NCBI RefSeq assembly: GCF_014196115.1
Contig: NZ_JACIDB010000003.1
Location: 372,001-436,000 of the forward strand
Origin: Sphingomonas aquatilis
GTDB taxonomy: Bacteria; Pseudomonadota; Alphaproteobacteria; Sphingomonadales; Sphingomonadaceae
DNA: 64,000 nucleotides
Direction: 5' to 3'
How positions within the stretch are numbered: position 1 is the first letter of the stretch; the number at the start of each line of letters is the position of its first letter. A model generated the notes under the pieces. That model ran no database searches. It had not been told where the DNA came from and saw only the letters and a list, made by a program, of their open reading frames with translations. The position numbers were made by a program, and so were the translations under genes. This document shows positions 49,563 to 58,484 of this stretch, piece by piece.

Positions 49563-49882
49563 GTTTGGTGGAGGTGGGCTCGCGCGGCGTGGAGCTATCG
49601 CCTTTGTCATCGGGAGTGATCAGCAAGCTCAGGCACATGGTGCATTACCCGCTGCCACTCCTCCCGTGGGCGTTCCCGCGGAGACGGGCATCTCGTGCGG
49701 CCAGCGTCAGTCGCTAGCGTGTCTGGATCCCCGCCTCCGCGGGGATGAAGGGAGGAGGAGGCGACGAGCTGTGTTTCGACGCCTAGCGCCCTCTATCGCG
49801 CAATCCATCCTATGGGCAAAGGGCAGCGATCTGTGCCACCTAGTCGCATGATCCCTGCACGACGTTTGCGCGACCGGCTTTG
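49563..49882. other. Gap between rpmD and the acyltransferase gene, with a repeat remnant
   Basis: About 320 bases without a supportable gene. It contains CTGGATCCCCGCCTCCGCGGGGATGA at 49724-49749, related to the family B repeat arm at 53971-53997, with no clear opposite arm. A promoter for the acyltransferase gene is expected here but not recognisable. Confidence 0.5.
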
Positions 49883-50932
49883 ATGACCGCCAGGCCGCAG
49901 CCCCCCGCGCTGAGCCCCCACGTCCGCGCGCTGCTCGACGCCGCGCGCGCCTGCGCCGCGCTGTACGTCGTCGCGCACCATGTCGCCAAAGGCTATGGAT
50001 TCCCCGGATTGACCGGGCACCTGCTGCGCTTCGGGCAGGAGGCGGTGATCGTCTTTTTCCTGCTCAGCGGCTTCGTGATCTTCGCGAACGAACGTATCCG
50101 GGCGCTGTCGCCGCGGGGCTATGCGTGGCGACGCGTGCGGCGCATCTATCCGCCGCTGATCGTGGCGATGATCGTCTCGACGCTCGTCTATTGGGACAAT
50201 GGCACGCTCGCGCGGCATTTCGACGCGGGGCGGCTGATCGGCACGTTGCTGGCGATACAGGACGTGTCGACGCTGAAGCCCGGCGTGTGGGCCGATCCGT
50301 ATCTGGGCAACGATCCGCTATGGTCGCTGTCGTATGAGATCGCCTTTTACATCATCTTCCCCCCGACGCTGGCGCTATGGACCAAGCGGCCGGCGCTGAC
50401 GACGCATGCGGTGGGCGCGATCGGCTGCGCGGCCTATGCGCTGTTCGCCATAATGCCGAACCACTTGGCGTTGGTGATCGCCTATTATCCCTTGTGGTGG
50501 GCGGGCGCGATGGCAGCACAGGCCTATCTCGATGGGGCGCGGAGCGTCCGGGCGATCGCAGTACCACTGGCGTGGTTGGTCGCGCTGTGCGGCGTCGCGC
50601 TGGTGGTGGCGCTGGTGCAGCCGCGATATGGGATCGGCCTCTATCCGATCTTGCCGCTGCGGCATTTCGTGGTGGCCACCGTCGTGGTCGCGGTGATGTT
50701 CGGCCCTATCGGTCGGCTGATGGCGCGCGCCAGCGCATGGTCGCCGGCGCTCTGGTCCGGGGTCGCGAGCATCTCTTATGGCCTCTATGTCCTGCACATG
50801 CCGCTGTTGGTCGATTGGCAGCGTGCCAAGGGGGCAGGGGGCTTCGCGCTGGCGGCGGTGCTGCTGATCGTGCTCGCGTGGGCCGTGGAGCGCTGGCTTC
50901 CGCGTCTGCTGCCGCGGGCGCCGTCGCGCTGA
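49883..50932 (+). CDS. Acyltransferase-3 family membrane protein
   Basis: A 349-residue polytopic protein of the OafA/NodX (acyltransferase 3) type. An early LLDAARACAALYVVAHHVAKG with H32/H33 matches the catalytic His region; FFLLSGFVIFANERIR and YAWRRVRRIYPPLIV follow, and about ten membrane helices run to the end. Such enzymes move acetyl groups onto surface sugars. It is inserted between rpmD and rplO, where ribosomal genes are normally adjacent. The ATG at 49883 was preferred to a TTG three bases earlier. Confidence 0.85.
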   Translation: MTARPQPPALSPHVRALLDAARACAALYVVAHHVAKGYGFPGLTGHLLRFGQEAVIVFFLLSGFVIFANERIRALSPRGYAWRRVRRIYPPLIVAMIVSTLVYWDNGTLARHFDAGRLIGTLLAIQDVSTLKPGVWADPYLGNDPLWSLSYEIAFYIIFPPTLALWTKRPALTTHAVGAIGCAAYALFAIMPNHLALVIAYYPLWWAGAMAAQAYLDGARSVRAIAVPLAWLVALCGVALVVALVQPRYGIGLYPILPLRHFVVATVVVAVMFGPIGRLMARASAWSPALWSGVASISYGLYVLHMPLLVDWQRAKGAGGFALAAVLLIVLAWAVERWLPRLLPRAPSR

Positions 50933-51017
50933 AAGCACGTGACAAGCGGGGGCGATGCCGCTATGCGCGCCGGCTTCCAATCCATCAGCGCGTAACAAGC
51001 GAAAGCGAGTGCATATC

Positions 51018-51560
51018 ATGAAGCTCAACGAACTCCGCGACAACCAGGGTGCCCGCAAGTCCAAGATCCGCGTCGGTCGCGGTATCGGCTCGGGCAAGGG
51101 CAAGACCGGCGGCCGCGGCGTCAAGGGTCAGAAGAGCCGCGAGGGCGTCAGCATCGCCGGCTTCGAGGGCGGCCAGATGCCGCTCCACATGCGTCTGCCG
51201 AAGCGCGGCTTCAACAACATCTTCGCCAAGGACTACGCCACGGTGAACACCGGCGCGATCCAGAAGGCGATCGATTCGGGCAAGCTGTCGGCCGAGGGCA
51301 CGATCGACCAGGCGGCGCTGAAGGCGGCCGGTCTGGTGCGCGGCGGCAAGGACGGCGTGCGCGTGCTGGGCAAGGGCGACCTGACCGCCAAGCTGTCGTT
51401 CCACGTCGCGGGCGTTTCGGCCGGTGCGCGTGAGATGATCGAAAAGGCCGGTGGCTCGCTCGACATCCCGACGGTCGTCCCGGCGTCGGAGAAGGCCGCT
51501 GCCAAGAAGGGCGTCGCTCACAAGGCGCGCCAGGAAAAGAAGGCGTCGTTCAAGGCGTAA
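51018..51560 (+). CDS. rplO: 50S ribosomal protein L15
   Basis: A 180-residue L15 ([63 protein letters not shown]). The C-terminus is about 35 residues longer than in E. coli and Lys/Ala-rich. It is cut off from the other spc ribosomal genes by the acyltransferase gene. A gap of 224 bases with a repeat precedes secY. Confidence 0.97.
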   Translation: MKLNELRDNQGARKSKIRVGRGIGSGKGKTGGRGVKGQKSREGVSIAGFEGGQMPLHMRLPKRGFNNIFAKDYATVNTGAIQKAIDSGKLSAEGTIDQAALKAAGLVRGGKDGVRVLGKGDLTAKLSFHVAGVSAGAREMIEKAGGSLDIPTVVPASEKAAAKKGVAHKARQEKKASFKA

Positions 51561-51577
51561 GCCGCTCTCGTCTCATC

Positions 51578-51676
51578 CTTCGTCATGCCGGGCTTGGCCT
51601 GGCATCCATCGGCCCGCTAGCGACACTGCGGCGGGCGAATGGACCCGGGGCCAACGACCCCGGGGGGACGAAGGGA
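51578..51676. repeat. Repeat-like inverted segment between rplO and secY
   Basis: CGTCATGCCGGGCTTGGCCTGGCATCCAT at 51583-51611 and GAATGGACCCGGGGCCAACGACCCCGGGG at about 51638-51666 are self-complementary arms resembling the family A/B intergenic elements in layout but not sequence. A weak candidate for a further repeat family. Confidence 0.45.
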
Positions 51677-51784
51677 TGAGAAACGAGGGGCGTCGCGATT
51701 AGACAAGGCGCGCGTAGCGCCTATATGAGCGGCGGGGGCGGACAGACGCTTACCCGCCGTTTTCGTTTCAGGACACCGACACGC

Positions 51785-53149
51785 ATGGCATCCGCAGCCG
51801 ACCAGATGGCGCAAAGCATCAGCCTCGCGAAATTCGCGCAGGCGACCGACCTCAAAAAGCGGCTGTGGTTTACGATCGGCGCGCTGATCGTCTTCCGCCT
51901 GCTGTCCTACGTGCCGCTGCCGGGCATCGATCCGACCGCATTGGGCCTGCTGAGCCAGCGCACCACGGGCGGCGTGCTCGACTTCTTCAACACCTTCTCC
52001 GGTGGCTCGCTCAGCCGCATGTCGCTGATCGCGCTGGGCGTGATGCCGTACATTACGGCGTCGATCGTCGTGCAGCTGTCGACCTCGCTGTCGCCGCAGC
52101 TCGCCGCGATCAAGAAGGAAGGCGAATCGGGCCGCAAGAAGCTCAATCAGTACACGCGCTACGGCACCGTCGCGCTGACCGCGATCCAGGGCTATTTCAT
52201 CGCCGTCGGCCTCGAAGCGCTGTCGGCCACCAATGGCGTGCAGGCGGTGATCGAGCCGGGCATGACCTTCCGCATCGCGGCGGTCATCAGCCTGATCGGC
52301 GGTACGATGTTCCTGATGTGGCTGGGTGAGCAGATCACCAGCCGCGGCATCGGCAACGGCGTGTCGCTCATCATCATGGCGGGCATCGTCGCCCACCTGC
52401 CGACCACGCTGGTCAACCTGCTGGAAGGCGGTCGGTCTGGCTCGATCGACGCGGTGCGCCTGATCGGCATCATCGTCGCGGTCGTCGCGCTGATCCTGTT
52501 CATCTGCTTCATGGAGCGCGCCCAGCGTCGCATCCTGATCCAGTACCCGAAGCGCCAGACGCAGCGCGGCATGCAGGCGGATCGCAGCCACCTGCCGCTG
52601 AAGATCAACACCGCGGGCGTCATTCCGCCGATCTTCGCCTCGTCGCTGCTGCTGATGCCGCTGACGATCTCGCAGTTCGCGGGCCAGCGCGTCGCGGGCC
52701 AGTCGAAGTGGGGCGATTTCATCATCGCGCTCAACCAGTATCTGGCGCACGGCCAGCCGGTGTACATGGCGCTCTATGCTGCCGGCATCATCTTCTTCTC
52801 GTTCTTCTACACCGCCGTCGTCTTCAATCCCGAAGAGACTGCGGACAATCTGAAGCGCTATGGCGGGTTCATTCCCGGCATCCGCCCGGGCAAGAACACC
52901 GAGACCTATTTCGACTATGTGCTGACGCGCATCACGGTGATCGGCGCGGCCTATCTGGTCATCATCTGCCTGCTGCCGGAATATCTGGTCTCGGCACTGT
53001 CGATCCCCTTCTACCTGGGCGGCACGAGCCTGTTGATCGTCGTCAACGTGACGATGGACACGGTGACGCAGATCCAGAGCCATTTGCTGGCGCATCAGTA
53101 TGGCGACCTCATCAAAAAGGCGAAGCTGAAGGGCGGGCGCCTGCGTTAA
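51785..53149 (+). CDS. secY: Preprotein translocase subunit SecY
   Basis: A 454-residue ten-span channel protein. It opens MASAADQMAQSISLAKFAQATDLKKRLWFTIGAL; the plug region SLSRMSLIALGVMPYITASI and the C5 loop (RVAGQSKWGD...) are present. It forms the protein-export channel with SecE. I used the ATG at 51785; an in-frame ATG 60 bases upstream would add a non-conserved Gly/Arg stretch. adk follows after 39 bases. Confidence 0.97.
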   Translation: MASAADQMAQSISLAKFAQATDLKKRLWFTIGALIVFRLLSYVPLPGIDPTALGLLSQRTTGGVLDFFNTFSGGSLSRMSLIALGVMPYITASIVVQLSTSLSPQLAAIKKEGESGRKKLNQYTRYGTVALTAIQGYFIAVGLEALSATNGVQAVIEPGMTFRIAAVISLIGGTMFLMWLGEQITSRGIGNGVSLIIMAGIVAHLPTTLVNLLEGGRSGSIDAVRLIGIIVAVVALILFICFMERAQRRILIQYPKRQTQRGMQADRSHLPLKINTAGVIPPIFASSLLLMPLTISQFAGQRVAGQSKWGDFIIALNQYLAHGQPVYMALYAAGIIFFSFFYTAVVFNPEETADNLKRYGGFIPGIRPGKNTETYFDYVLTRITVIGAAYLVIICLLPEYLVSALSIPFYLGGTSLLIVVNVTMDTVTQIQSHLLAHQYGDLIKKAKLKGGRLR

Positions 53150-53188
53150 CGCCGCGACGACGATTGCACCGACGACAAGGGGACACGC

Positions 53189-53836
53189 GTGAACATCATC
53201 CTTCTCGGGCCGCCGGGGGCGGGCAAGGGCACCCAGGCGCAGCGGCTGATGGCCTCGCGCGGCATGGTGCAGCTCTCGACCGGCGACATGCTGCGCGCCG
53301 CTGTGAAGGCGGGCTCGCCCGTCGGGCTGCAGGCGAAGGCGGTGATGGATGCGGGCGAGCTGGTGTCGGACGACATCGTCTCTGCGCTGATCGGCGAGCG
53401 GCTGGACCAGGGCGTTGGCGGGGGCGCGATCTTCGACGGCTATCCGCGCACCGCGGCGCAGGCCGCCTCGCTCGACTCGCTGCTCGAAGCGCGGGGCATG
53501 ACGCTGGATCACGTCATCGAGCTGGAGGTCGACGAGGCTGCGCTGATCGAGCGCGTCGAGGGTCGCTACACCTGCGCCAAGTGCGGCGAGGGCTATCATG
53601 ACCGGTTCAAGCTGCCCAAGGTCGCGGGCGTTTGCGACGTGTGCGGATCGACCGAGTTCAAGCGCCGGCCGGACGACAATGCCGAAACCGTGCGCACGCG
53701 GATGAACGAATATCGCGCCAAGACCGCGCCGATCCTGCCGATCTACCAGGCGCGCGGCCTGGTGCAGCGGGTCAACGGCATGGCCGACATCGAGCATGTC
53801 GCAAACGAGATCGCGACGATCCTCGACGGCGAGTGA
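53189..53836 (+). CDS. adk: Adenylate kinase
   Basis: A 215-residue kinase starting at GTG. GPPGAGKGTQA is the P-loop, followed by DGYPRTAAQA. The LID domain carries a zinc-type quartet (CAKCGEGY...CDVCGS), as in Gram-positive and several alphaproteobacterial enzymes. It balances AMP, ADP and ATP. It is coupled to secY and ends in a terminator. Confidence 0.97.
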   Translation: MNIILLGPPGAGKGTQAQRLMASRGMVQLSTGDMLRAAVKAGSPVGLQAKAVMDAGELVSDDIVSALIGERLDQGVGGGAIFDGYPRTAAQAASLDSLLEARGMTLDHVIELEVDEAALIERVEGRYTCAKCGEGYHDRFKLPKVAGVCDVCGSTEFKRRPDDNAETVRTRMNEYRAKTAPILPIYQARGLVQRVNGMADIEHVANEIATILDGE

Positions 53837-53858
53837 GCCCGCTCAGGTTCGAATAAGG

Positions 53859-53891
53859 AAAGGGCGGTCCGGTGGGGCCGCCCTTTTCGTT
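53859..53891 (+). terminator. Rho-independent terminator after adk
   Basis: AAGGGCGGTCC and GGGCCGCCCTT pair around a short loop and run into TTTTCG. It lies 23 bases after the adk stop and separates it from the two-component genes. Confidence 0.88.
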
Positions 53892-53903
53892 TGCCGGACA
53901 TGT

Positions 53904-53997
53904 CGTCATTCCCGCGCAGGCGGGAATCCATAACCTCTGACCTTTCGGCTCTTGCGAGAATCTGCGCGTCTGGATTCCCGCCTGCGCGGGAATGACG
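53904..53997. repeat. Inverted repeat element, family B
   Basis: CGTCATTCCCGCGCAGGCGGGAATCCA (53904-53930) and its inverse TGGATTCCCGCCTGCGCGGGAATGACG (53971-53997) enclose 40 bases. This pattern is widespread between genes of many proteobacteria. It lies in the 420-base gap before the two-component genes, which holds no gene I can support. A GGCCGGCGGA/TCCGCCGGCC hairpin sits at 54180-54209 in the leader of the regulator. Confidence 0.85.
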
Positions 53998-54256
53998 GAG
54001 TGGGTGACGCGAGGCGCTCACCCCAATCGACCCGACCCTCGATACCCACTCGAATGACGCTTTTGTCATGTCGCGGTCATCGCCCCTCCACCTCGCATTC
54101 CGTACACCGGACCCATGGTCGCAAAGCGGCCGAACGGTTCGACGAGATCGGCGCCCGACACTCCCGGGGGTGCCGTGGCGGCCGGCGGAGGGCTTGCTTT
54201 CCGCCGGCCGTTCCCGTTTGAAGGCAGACGGTTGCAGACAGGCGAAAGGAGCGCGC

Positions 54257-54952
54257 ATGACCCGCAAGATCCTGGTGGTCGAAGACGATGCGTCGACCTC
54301 GGCCTATCTCGCCAAGGGCCTGTCCGAAGCCGGTTATGCGGTCGAAGCCGCGCATGACGGGCGTGACGGCCTGTTCCTCGCCAGCGAGGGCATCTTCGAC
54401 CTCATCATCGCCGACCGCATGCTGCCGGGCCTGGACGGCCTCGCGATGGTCAGCGCGATTCGCGCGGCGGGGCTCGATACGCCGGCGCTGATCCTGTCGG
54501 CGCTGGGCGCGGTGGACGACCGCGTCGACGGCCTGAAGGCAGGTGCCGACGATTACCTCTGCAAGCCCTTCTCATTCGCCGAACTATCGGCCCGGATCGA
54601 AGCGCTCGTCCGCCGATCGGACCGTGCCGGGGCGGAGCCGACCAAGACGCGCCTGTCGGTCGGCGACCTTGAGATCGATCTGCTCTCCCGCGCCGTCACC
54701 CGCGCCGGCCGGTCGATCCCGCTCGGCGCGCGCGAATTCAACCTGTTGGAATTTCTCGCGCGGCACGCGGGGCAGGTGGTGACGCGCACGATGATGCTGG
54801 AGAAGATCTGGAACTACCATTTCGATCCCGGCAGCAACGTGGTCGACGTCCATATCGGTCGCCTCCGCCGCAAGCTGGAGGAAGGCTTCCCGACCCCGAT
54901 CCTCCACACCGTGCGTGGTGCGGGCTACCGTCTGGCGGCCGATCCCGCCTGA
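54257..54952 (+). CDS. OmpR-family response regulator
   Basis: A 231-residue regulator: receiver with D10/D11, phospho-acceptor D53 (IIADRMLPG) and K103 (LCKPFS), then a winged helix with REFNLLEFLARHAGQVVTRTMMLEKIWNYHFDPGSNVVDVHIGRLRRKLE. The latter is typical of the CusR/QseB/TctD subgroup, which often responds to metals or envelope stress; the signal here is unknown. AAAGGA lies before the ATG. The partner kinase follows after 77 bases. Confidence 0.92.
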   Translation: MTRKILVVEDDASTSAYLAKGLSEAGYAVEAAHDGRDGLFLASEGIFDLIIADRMLPGLDGLAMVSAIRAAGLDTPALILSALGAVDDRVDGLKAGADDYLCKPFSFAELSARIEALVRRSDRAGAEPTKTRLSVGDLEIDLLSRAVTRAGRSIPLGAREFNLLEFLARHAGQVVTRTMMLEKIWNYHFDPGSNVVDVHIGRLRRKLEEGFPTPILHTVRGAGYRLAADPA

Positions 54953-55029
54953 CTTCGCCGGTAGCGGTTGTCCCTGGCAAGGGGCCGTCCCGGACTGTCC
55001 GCTGACCGCCGGATGCGATAGGGCGAGCC

Positions 55030-56376
55030 ATGCGCCTGTCCGTCACCGCCCGTATCGCCCTGCTGTCGATCCTGTTGACGCTGGCCGCCAATATCGTGCT
55101 GCTCGGATTCGTCTGGAAACAGACCGATGCGGTGGTCGTCGACACGGTGCGCCGCGACACGATCGAACATGCCGAGGCGATGCGCGCGCTCTACCGCATC
55201 GGCGGGCTGCCGCCGGTGGTGGCGGCGACCGCCCAGGCCCATACGGGCGACGACAGTTCCTTCTTTATCGCGGTGCTGGATCGCAAGGGGCGAACGGTGG
55301 CGGGCTCGCTGCCCCCCGGGCTGTCGCCAGCCTTGCTGCCCACCGCGTTCCGGATCGGCGATGTCGTTTCGCCGACCACGCGCGACGGTATCGGCTATGT
55401 GCTGCGCCCGATCGGCGACCATTGGCTGTTCGCCGGCCGCCGGCTCGACGTGGTGGATACCGAACGGCGTGCGATCGAGGATGCGCTGGTGATCGCGGTG
55501 CTGCTGTCGCTGTTGCTCGGGGTGGTCGCGGCGCTGATCCTCGCGCGCTACGTCGGCCGGCGGTTGACCCGCATCGCCGCGGTGGTGGAGGCGGTGAGCG
55601 AAGGCGACCTGTCGCGACGCGTGCCGCTGACGCCCGCCCACCGCGATGCCTTCGACCGATTGGCGGACCGATTGAACCAGATGCTGTCGAAACTCGAACG
55701 GCTGATGGTCGAACTGCGCGTCGTCACCGACAGCCTCGCGCACGACCTACGCTCTCCGCTCGCGCGTCTGCGGACAAAGACCGAGCAGGCGGTGCTGATC
55801 GCCGATCCGCAGGCGCGCGAGGCAGCGCTGGGCGGGCTGCTCACCGAAACCGACCTCGTGATGCGGATGCTGACCATGGTGATCGAGATCAGCCGATCCG
55901 AATCGGTGTCGCGCGACCGGTTCACCGAGGTGGCACCCGCCGAACTGGTACGCGAGATCGCCGATCTCTACGAACCGGTCGCAGAGGACGCAGGGCTGGT
56001 CTTCACCGTCGCGATCGACGACTCGGCGCCGGTGATGCGAGTCCATCGCGAATTGCTGAGCCAGGCGATCGGCAACCTGATCGACAATGCGTTGAAACAT
56101 GCCGGCGATGGCGGCGCGCTGACGCTGCGGCTGGAACGGCAGGCGACGGCAATTGCGATCCAGGTCGAGGACCGCGGCGCAGGGATCGCCGAGGCGGATC
56201 GCGAACAGGCGCTGAAGCGCTTCGGACGGCTGGATGCGGCGCGTACCACACCGGGGGCGGGCCTCGGCATGGCGCTGATCGAGGCGGTCGCACGGTTGCA
56301 CGACGGGCGTTTCGAGCTTGCCGACAACGCGCCGGGTCTGATCGCGCGGATCGTGCTGCCGGTGACGCGGACCTGA
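55030..56376 (+). CDS. Sensor histidine kinase
   Basis: A 448-residue kinase. Two membrane segments (about 8-28 and 152-172) bracket a periplasmic domain (30-150); HAMP (173-225), H-box DSLAHDLRSPLARLR with H238, and ATPase boxes IDNALKHAG, DRGAGI, GAGLGM follow. The SLAHDLRSPL form is found in QseC/TctE-like kinases. It pairs with the upstream regulator. The pair lies between adk and rpsM, where ribosomal genes are normally contiguous. Confidence 0.92.
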   Translation: MRLSVTARIALLSILLTLAANIVLLGFVWKQTDAVVVDTVRRDTIEHAEAMRALYRIGGLPPVVAATAQAHTGDDSSFFIAVLDRKGRTVAGSLPPGLSPALLPTAFRIGDVVSPTTRDGIGYVLRPIGDHWLFAGRRLDVVDTERRAIEDALVIAVLLSLLLGVVAALILARYVGRRLTRIAAVVEAVSEGDLSRRVPLTPAHRDAFDRLADRLNQMLSKLERLMVELRVVTDSLAHDLRSPLARLRTKTEQAVLIADPQAREAALGGLLTETDLVMRMLTMVIEISRSESVSRDRFTEVAPAELVREIADLYEPVAEDAGLVFTVAIDDSAPVMRVHRELLSQAIGNLIDNALKHAGDGGALTLRLERQATAIAIQVEDRGAGIAEADREQALKRFGRLDAARTTPGAGLGMALIEAVARLHDGRFELADNAPGLIARIVLPVTRT

Positions 56377-56524
56377 CCACCGGGCCGATCCGCCCACTCG
56401 TCGTGTTTTCCCCACCGCCGATGGTTAACCACTTGTCAGGGCGCGGCGCTTAGTGTGTCGGGCAGGACGCGGCCGGGGGGCTGCATGTGGGGCTTTTGCG
56501 CCGGAGACGGCAAGAAGGAGCGTT

Positions 56525-56725
56525 ATGCTGGGGGCCATCGTTTTCACCTATGGCATGCTGATGAGCTTCGTGTTCCAGGGCGCGGCCCGGAACGCCAAGT
56601 TGAAGCGGCCCAATCCGCCGATGCTGCAATATGTCGGCTATCTGCTGGTCGGTCTGTCCGCCGGCCTGTCGGGCATGTTGCTGCTGATGGCGTTCACCGC
56701 GAAGGCGCCGTTCCCGCTGGTGTGA
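56525..56725 (+). CDS. Small two-span membrane protein
   Basis: A 66-residue protein: MLGAIVFTYGMLMSFVFQGAAR forms one span, a basic loop (KLKRPNPPM) and a second span (YVGYLLVGLSAGLSGMLLLMAF). AAGGAG precedes the ATG. Unknown function; composition and ribosome-binding site make it credible. Confidence 0.6.
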   Translation: MLGAIVFTYGMLMSFVFQGAARNAKLKRPNPPMLQYVGYLLVGLSAGLSGMLLLMAFTAKAPFPLV

Positions 56726-56785
56726 GGGCGCGCGCTACCGCTTTAAGGGGGGGGCGCTACCGCGTCCTCTAGCGGTTCCCGTAAC

Positions 56786-56873
56786 CCGTTCGCCCTGAGC
56801 CTGTCAAAGGGCGCCTCACCGCAAGCGGATCGCTCGTGGGTAGGCGCCCTTCGAGAGGCTCAGGGCGAACGGC
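56786..56873. repeat. Inverted repeat element, family C, copy 1
   Basis: CGTTCGCCCTGAGCCTGTCAAAGGGCG and its near-inverse CGCCCTTCGAGAGGCTCAGGGCGAACG bracket a short spacer. The same unit recurs at 62119-62209. It is a known style of intergenic repeat in sphingomonads and relatives. Confidence 0.8.
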
Positions 56874-56900
56874 GATATATACGGTAAGGAAAGTAGGCCC

Positions 56901-57044
56901 TTACGCTGCCCGGCGCGTCGCGAGGGCGGCCTCAATCCGCGCGATCAGCTCGCTCATCGAGGGCGCCGACCAGGGCACCGTAGCAGGCGCGGGCATCTGC
57001 ACCTTCTGGGCGATCCGGCGATAGGCGTGTTGCGACAGGGCCAT
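56901..57044 (-). CDS. Short protein of unknown function (47 aa)
   Basis: A 47-codon frame on the minus strand: MALSQHAYRRIAQKVQMPAP, then a helical C-terminus (SMSELIARIEAALATRRAA). GAGGAAG lies six bases before the ATG, an excellent ribosome-binding site. No family recognised. It is the only minus-strand gene between adk and guaA. Confidence 0.5.
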   Translation of the reverse strand: MALSQHAYRRIAQKVQMPAPATVPWSAPSMSELIARIEAALATRRAA

Positions 57045-57143
57045 GACATCTTCCTCGGACTGACCCGTGGAACGATGCCGCCAACATGCTCACCAAAAGG
57101 TTAACGGCTGGCCTCGGCGTCGCAAAGCGGTACAGCGATCGGC

Positions 57144-57389
57144 ATGACTGCGCTCAATCTGTTCGGCCTGTTTGCCATCCTGTTCATGCTGCTGTGCTAC
57201 CTGATGGAGGAGCGGTCGCCGTGGTGGACATTGGGCTTCGCCTTCGGCTGCCTGCTCAGCTCGGCCTATGGGTTCCTGCAGGGTGCCTGGCCGTTCGGCG
57301 CGGTGGAGCTGCTCTGGACGGCGATTGCCATCCGCCGCTGGTGGGTGGGGCTGAGGAAGGTGCGCGCGAATGCGGAACCGCTCGCTTGA
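57144..57389 (+). CDS. Small three-span membrane protein
   Basis: An 81-residue hydrophobic protein (MTALNLFGLFAILFMLLCYLMEERSPWWTLGFAFGCLLSSAYGFLQGAWPFGAVELLWTAIAIRRWW), with three short spans and a basic end. Its ERSPWWTLGFAFGCLLSSAYGFLQGAWPFGAVE core looks like small conserved membrane proteins of sphingomonads. Unknown function; 169 bases before rpsM. Confidence 0.6.
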   Translation: MTALNLFGLFAILFMLLCYLMEERSPWWTLGFAFGCLLSSAYGFLQGAWPFGAVELLWTAIAIRRWWVGLRKVRANAEPLA

Positions 57390-57558
57390 CAGGGCGTTTG
57401 CGCGCGCCTACCTGCCTGTCCTTCCGAAGCACCGGTCCCGGCGGCGCCTGTTGGCGCGCGTCGCGTGCATGCGTACAGGGCAGGTGTTGCTCGGAAGATG
57501 CGACGAGATGGGGTTTGTGCGGCCATGCCAAACCCTGTGGAGCTAGGAGAAACGTTTC

Positions 57559-57927
57559 ATGGCACGTATCGCGGGTGTCAATATCCCGACCAACAAGCGC
57601 GTGGTGATCGCGCTGACCTACATTCACGGCATTGGCCCGGCCAAGGCCAAGGAAATCACGGAAAAGCTGAACATCGCCGCCGAGCGTCGCGTTCAGGACC
57701 TGACCGATCAGGAAGTGCTGCAGATCCGCGAGACGATCGACGCCGATCACACCGTGGAAGGTGACCTTCGTCGCGAAACCGCGATGAACATCAAGCGCCT
57801 GATGGATCTCGCCTGCTATCGTGGTCTGCGTCACCGCAAGGGCCTGCCGGTCCGCGGCCAGCGCACGCACACCAATGCGCGCACCCGCAAGGGCAAGGCG
57901 AAGCCGATCGCAGGGAAGAAGAAGTAA
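57559..57927 (+). CDS. rpsM: 30S ribosomal protein S13
   Basis: A 122-residue S13 ([68 protein letters not shown]). It contacts the P-site tRNA. First gene of the alpha group; TAGGAGAAACG precedes the ATG. Confidence 0.98.
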   Translation: MARIAGVNIPTNKRVVIALTYIHGIGPAKAKEITEKLNIAAERRVQDLTDQEVLQIRETIDADHTVEGDLRRETAMNIKRLMDLACYRGLRHRKGLPVRGQRTHTNARTRKGKAKPIAGKKK

Positions 57928-58011
57928 GCGCCTGCGCGCTTCCTTCTCCGCCGGAAGCTGGTCGGCAACGATCGCCCGGCGTTTCAGCTAGTTAAGGTCA
58001 GGACATAATCC

Positions 58012-58401
58012 ATGGCACGTGAACCGCAGCGTCTTCGCCGTCGCGAACGCAAGAACATCACCGCCGGCGTCGCGCATGTGAACGCCAGCTTCAACAACAC
58101 CATGATCACCATCACCGACGCGCAGGGCAACGCCATTTCGTGGTCGTCCGCCGGCATGATGGGCTTCAAGGGCAGCCGCAAGTCGACCCCGTACGCCGCT
58201 CAGGTGGCCGCGGAAGATGCCGGCAAGAAGGCCGCCGAGCACGGCGTCCGCACCCTCGAGGTCGAGGTGAAGGGTCCGGGTTCGGGCCGCGAATCGGCGC
58301 TGCGCGCGCTGCAGGCGGTCGGTTTCCAGATCACCTCGATCCGCGACGTCACCTCGATCCCGCACAACGGTGTGCGTCCGTCGAAGCGTCGCCGCGTCTG
58401 A
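58012..58401 (+). CDS. rpsK: 30S ribosomal protein S11
   Basis: A 129-residue S11 ([65 protein letters not shown]). It lies in the 30S platform near the Shine-Dalgarno helix. It is 84 bases after rpsM. Confidence 0.98.
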   Translation: MAREPQRLRRRERKNITAGVAHVNASFNNTMITITDAQGNAISWSSAGMMGFKGSRKSTPYAAQVAAEDAGKKAAEHGVRTLEVEVKGPGSGRESALRALQAVGFQITSIRDVTSIPHNGVRPSKRRRV

Positions 58402-58484
58402 TTACCCACGCGCCGGCTGACGAGCCGGCGCGTCTTTCTCCCGGCTGGAGCTGCCCCCGTTCCGGCCCAAATTAGGGGACACCT

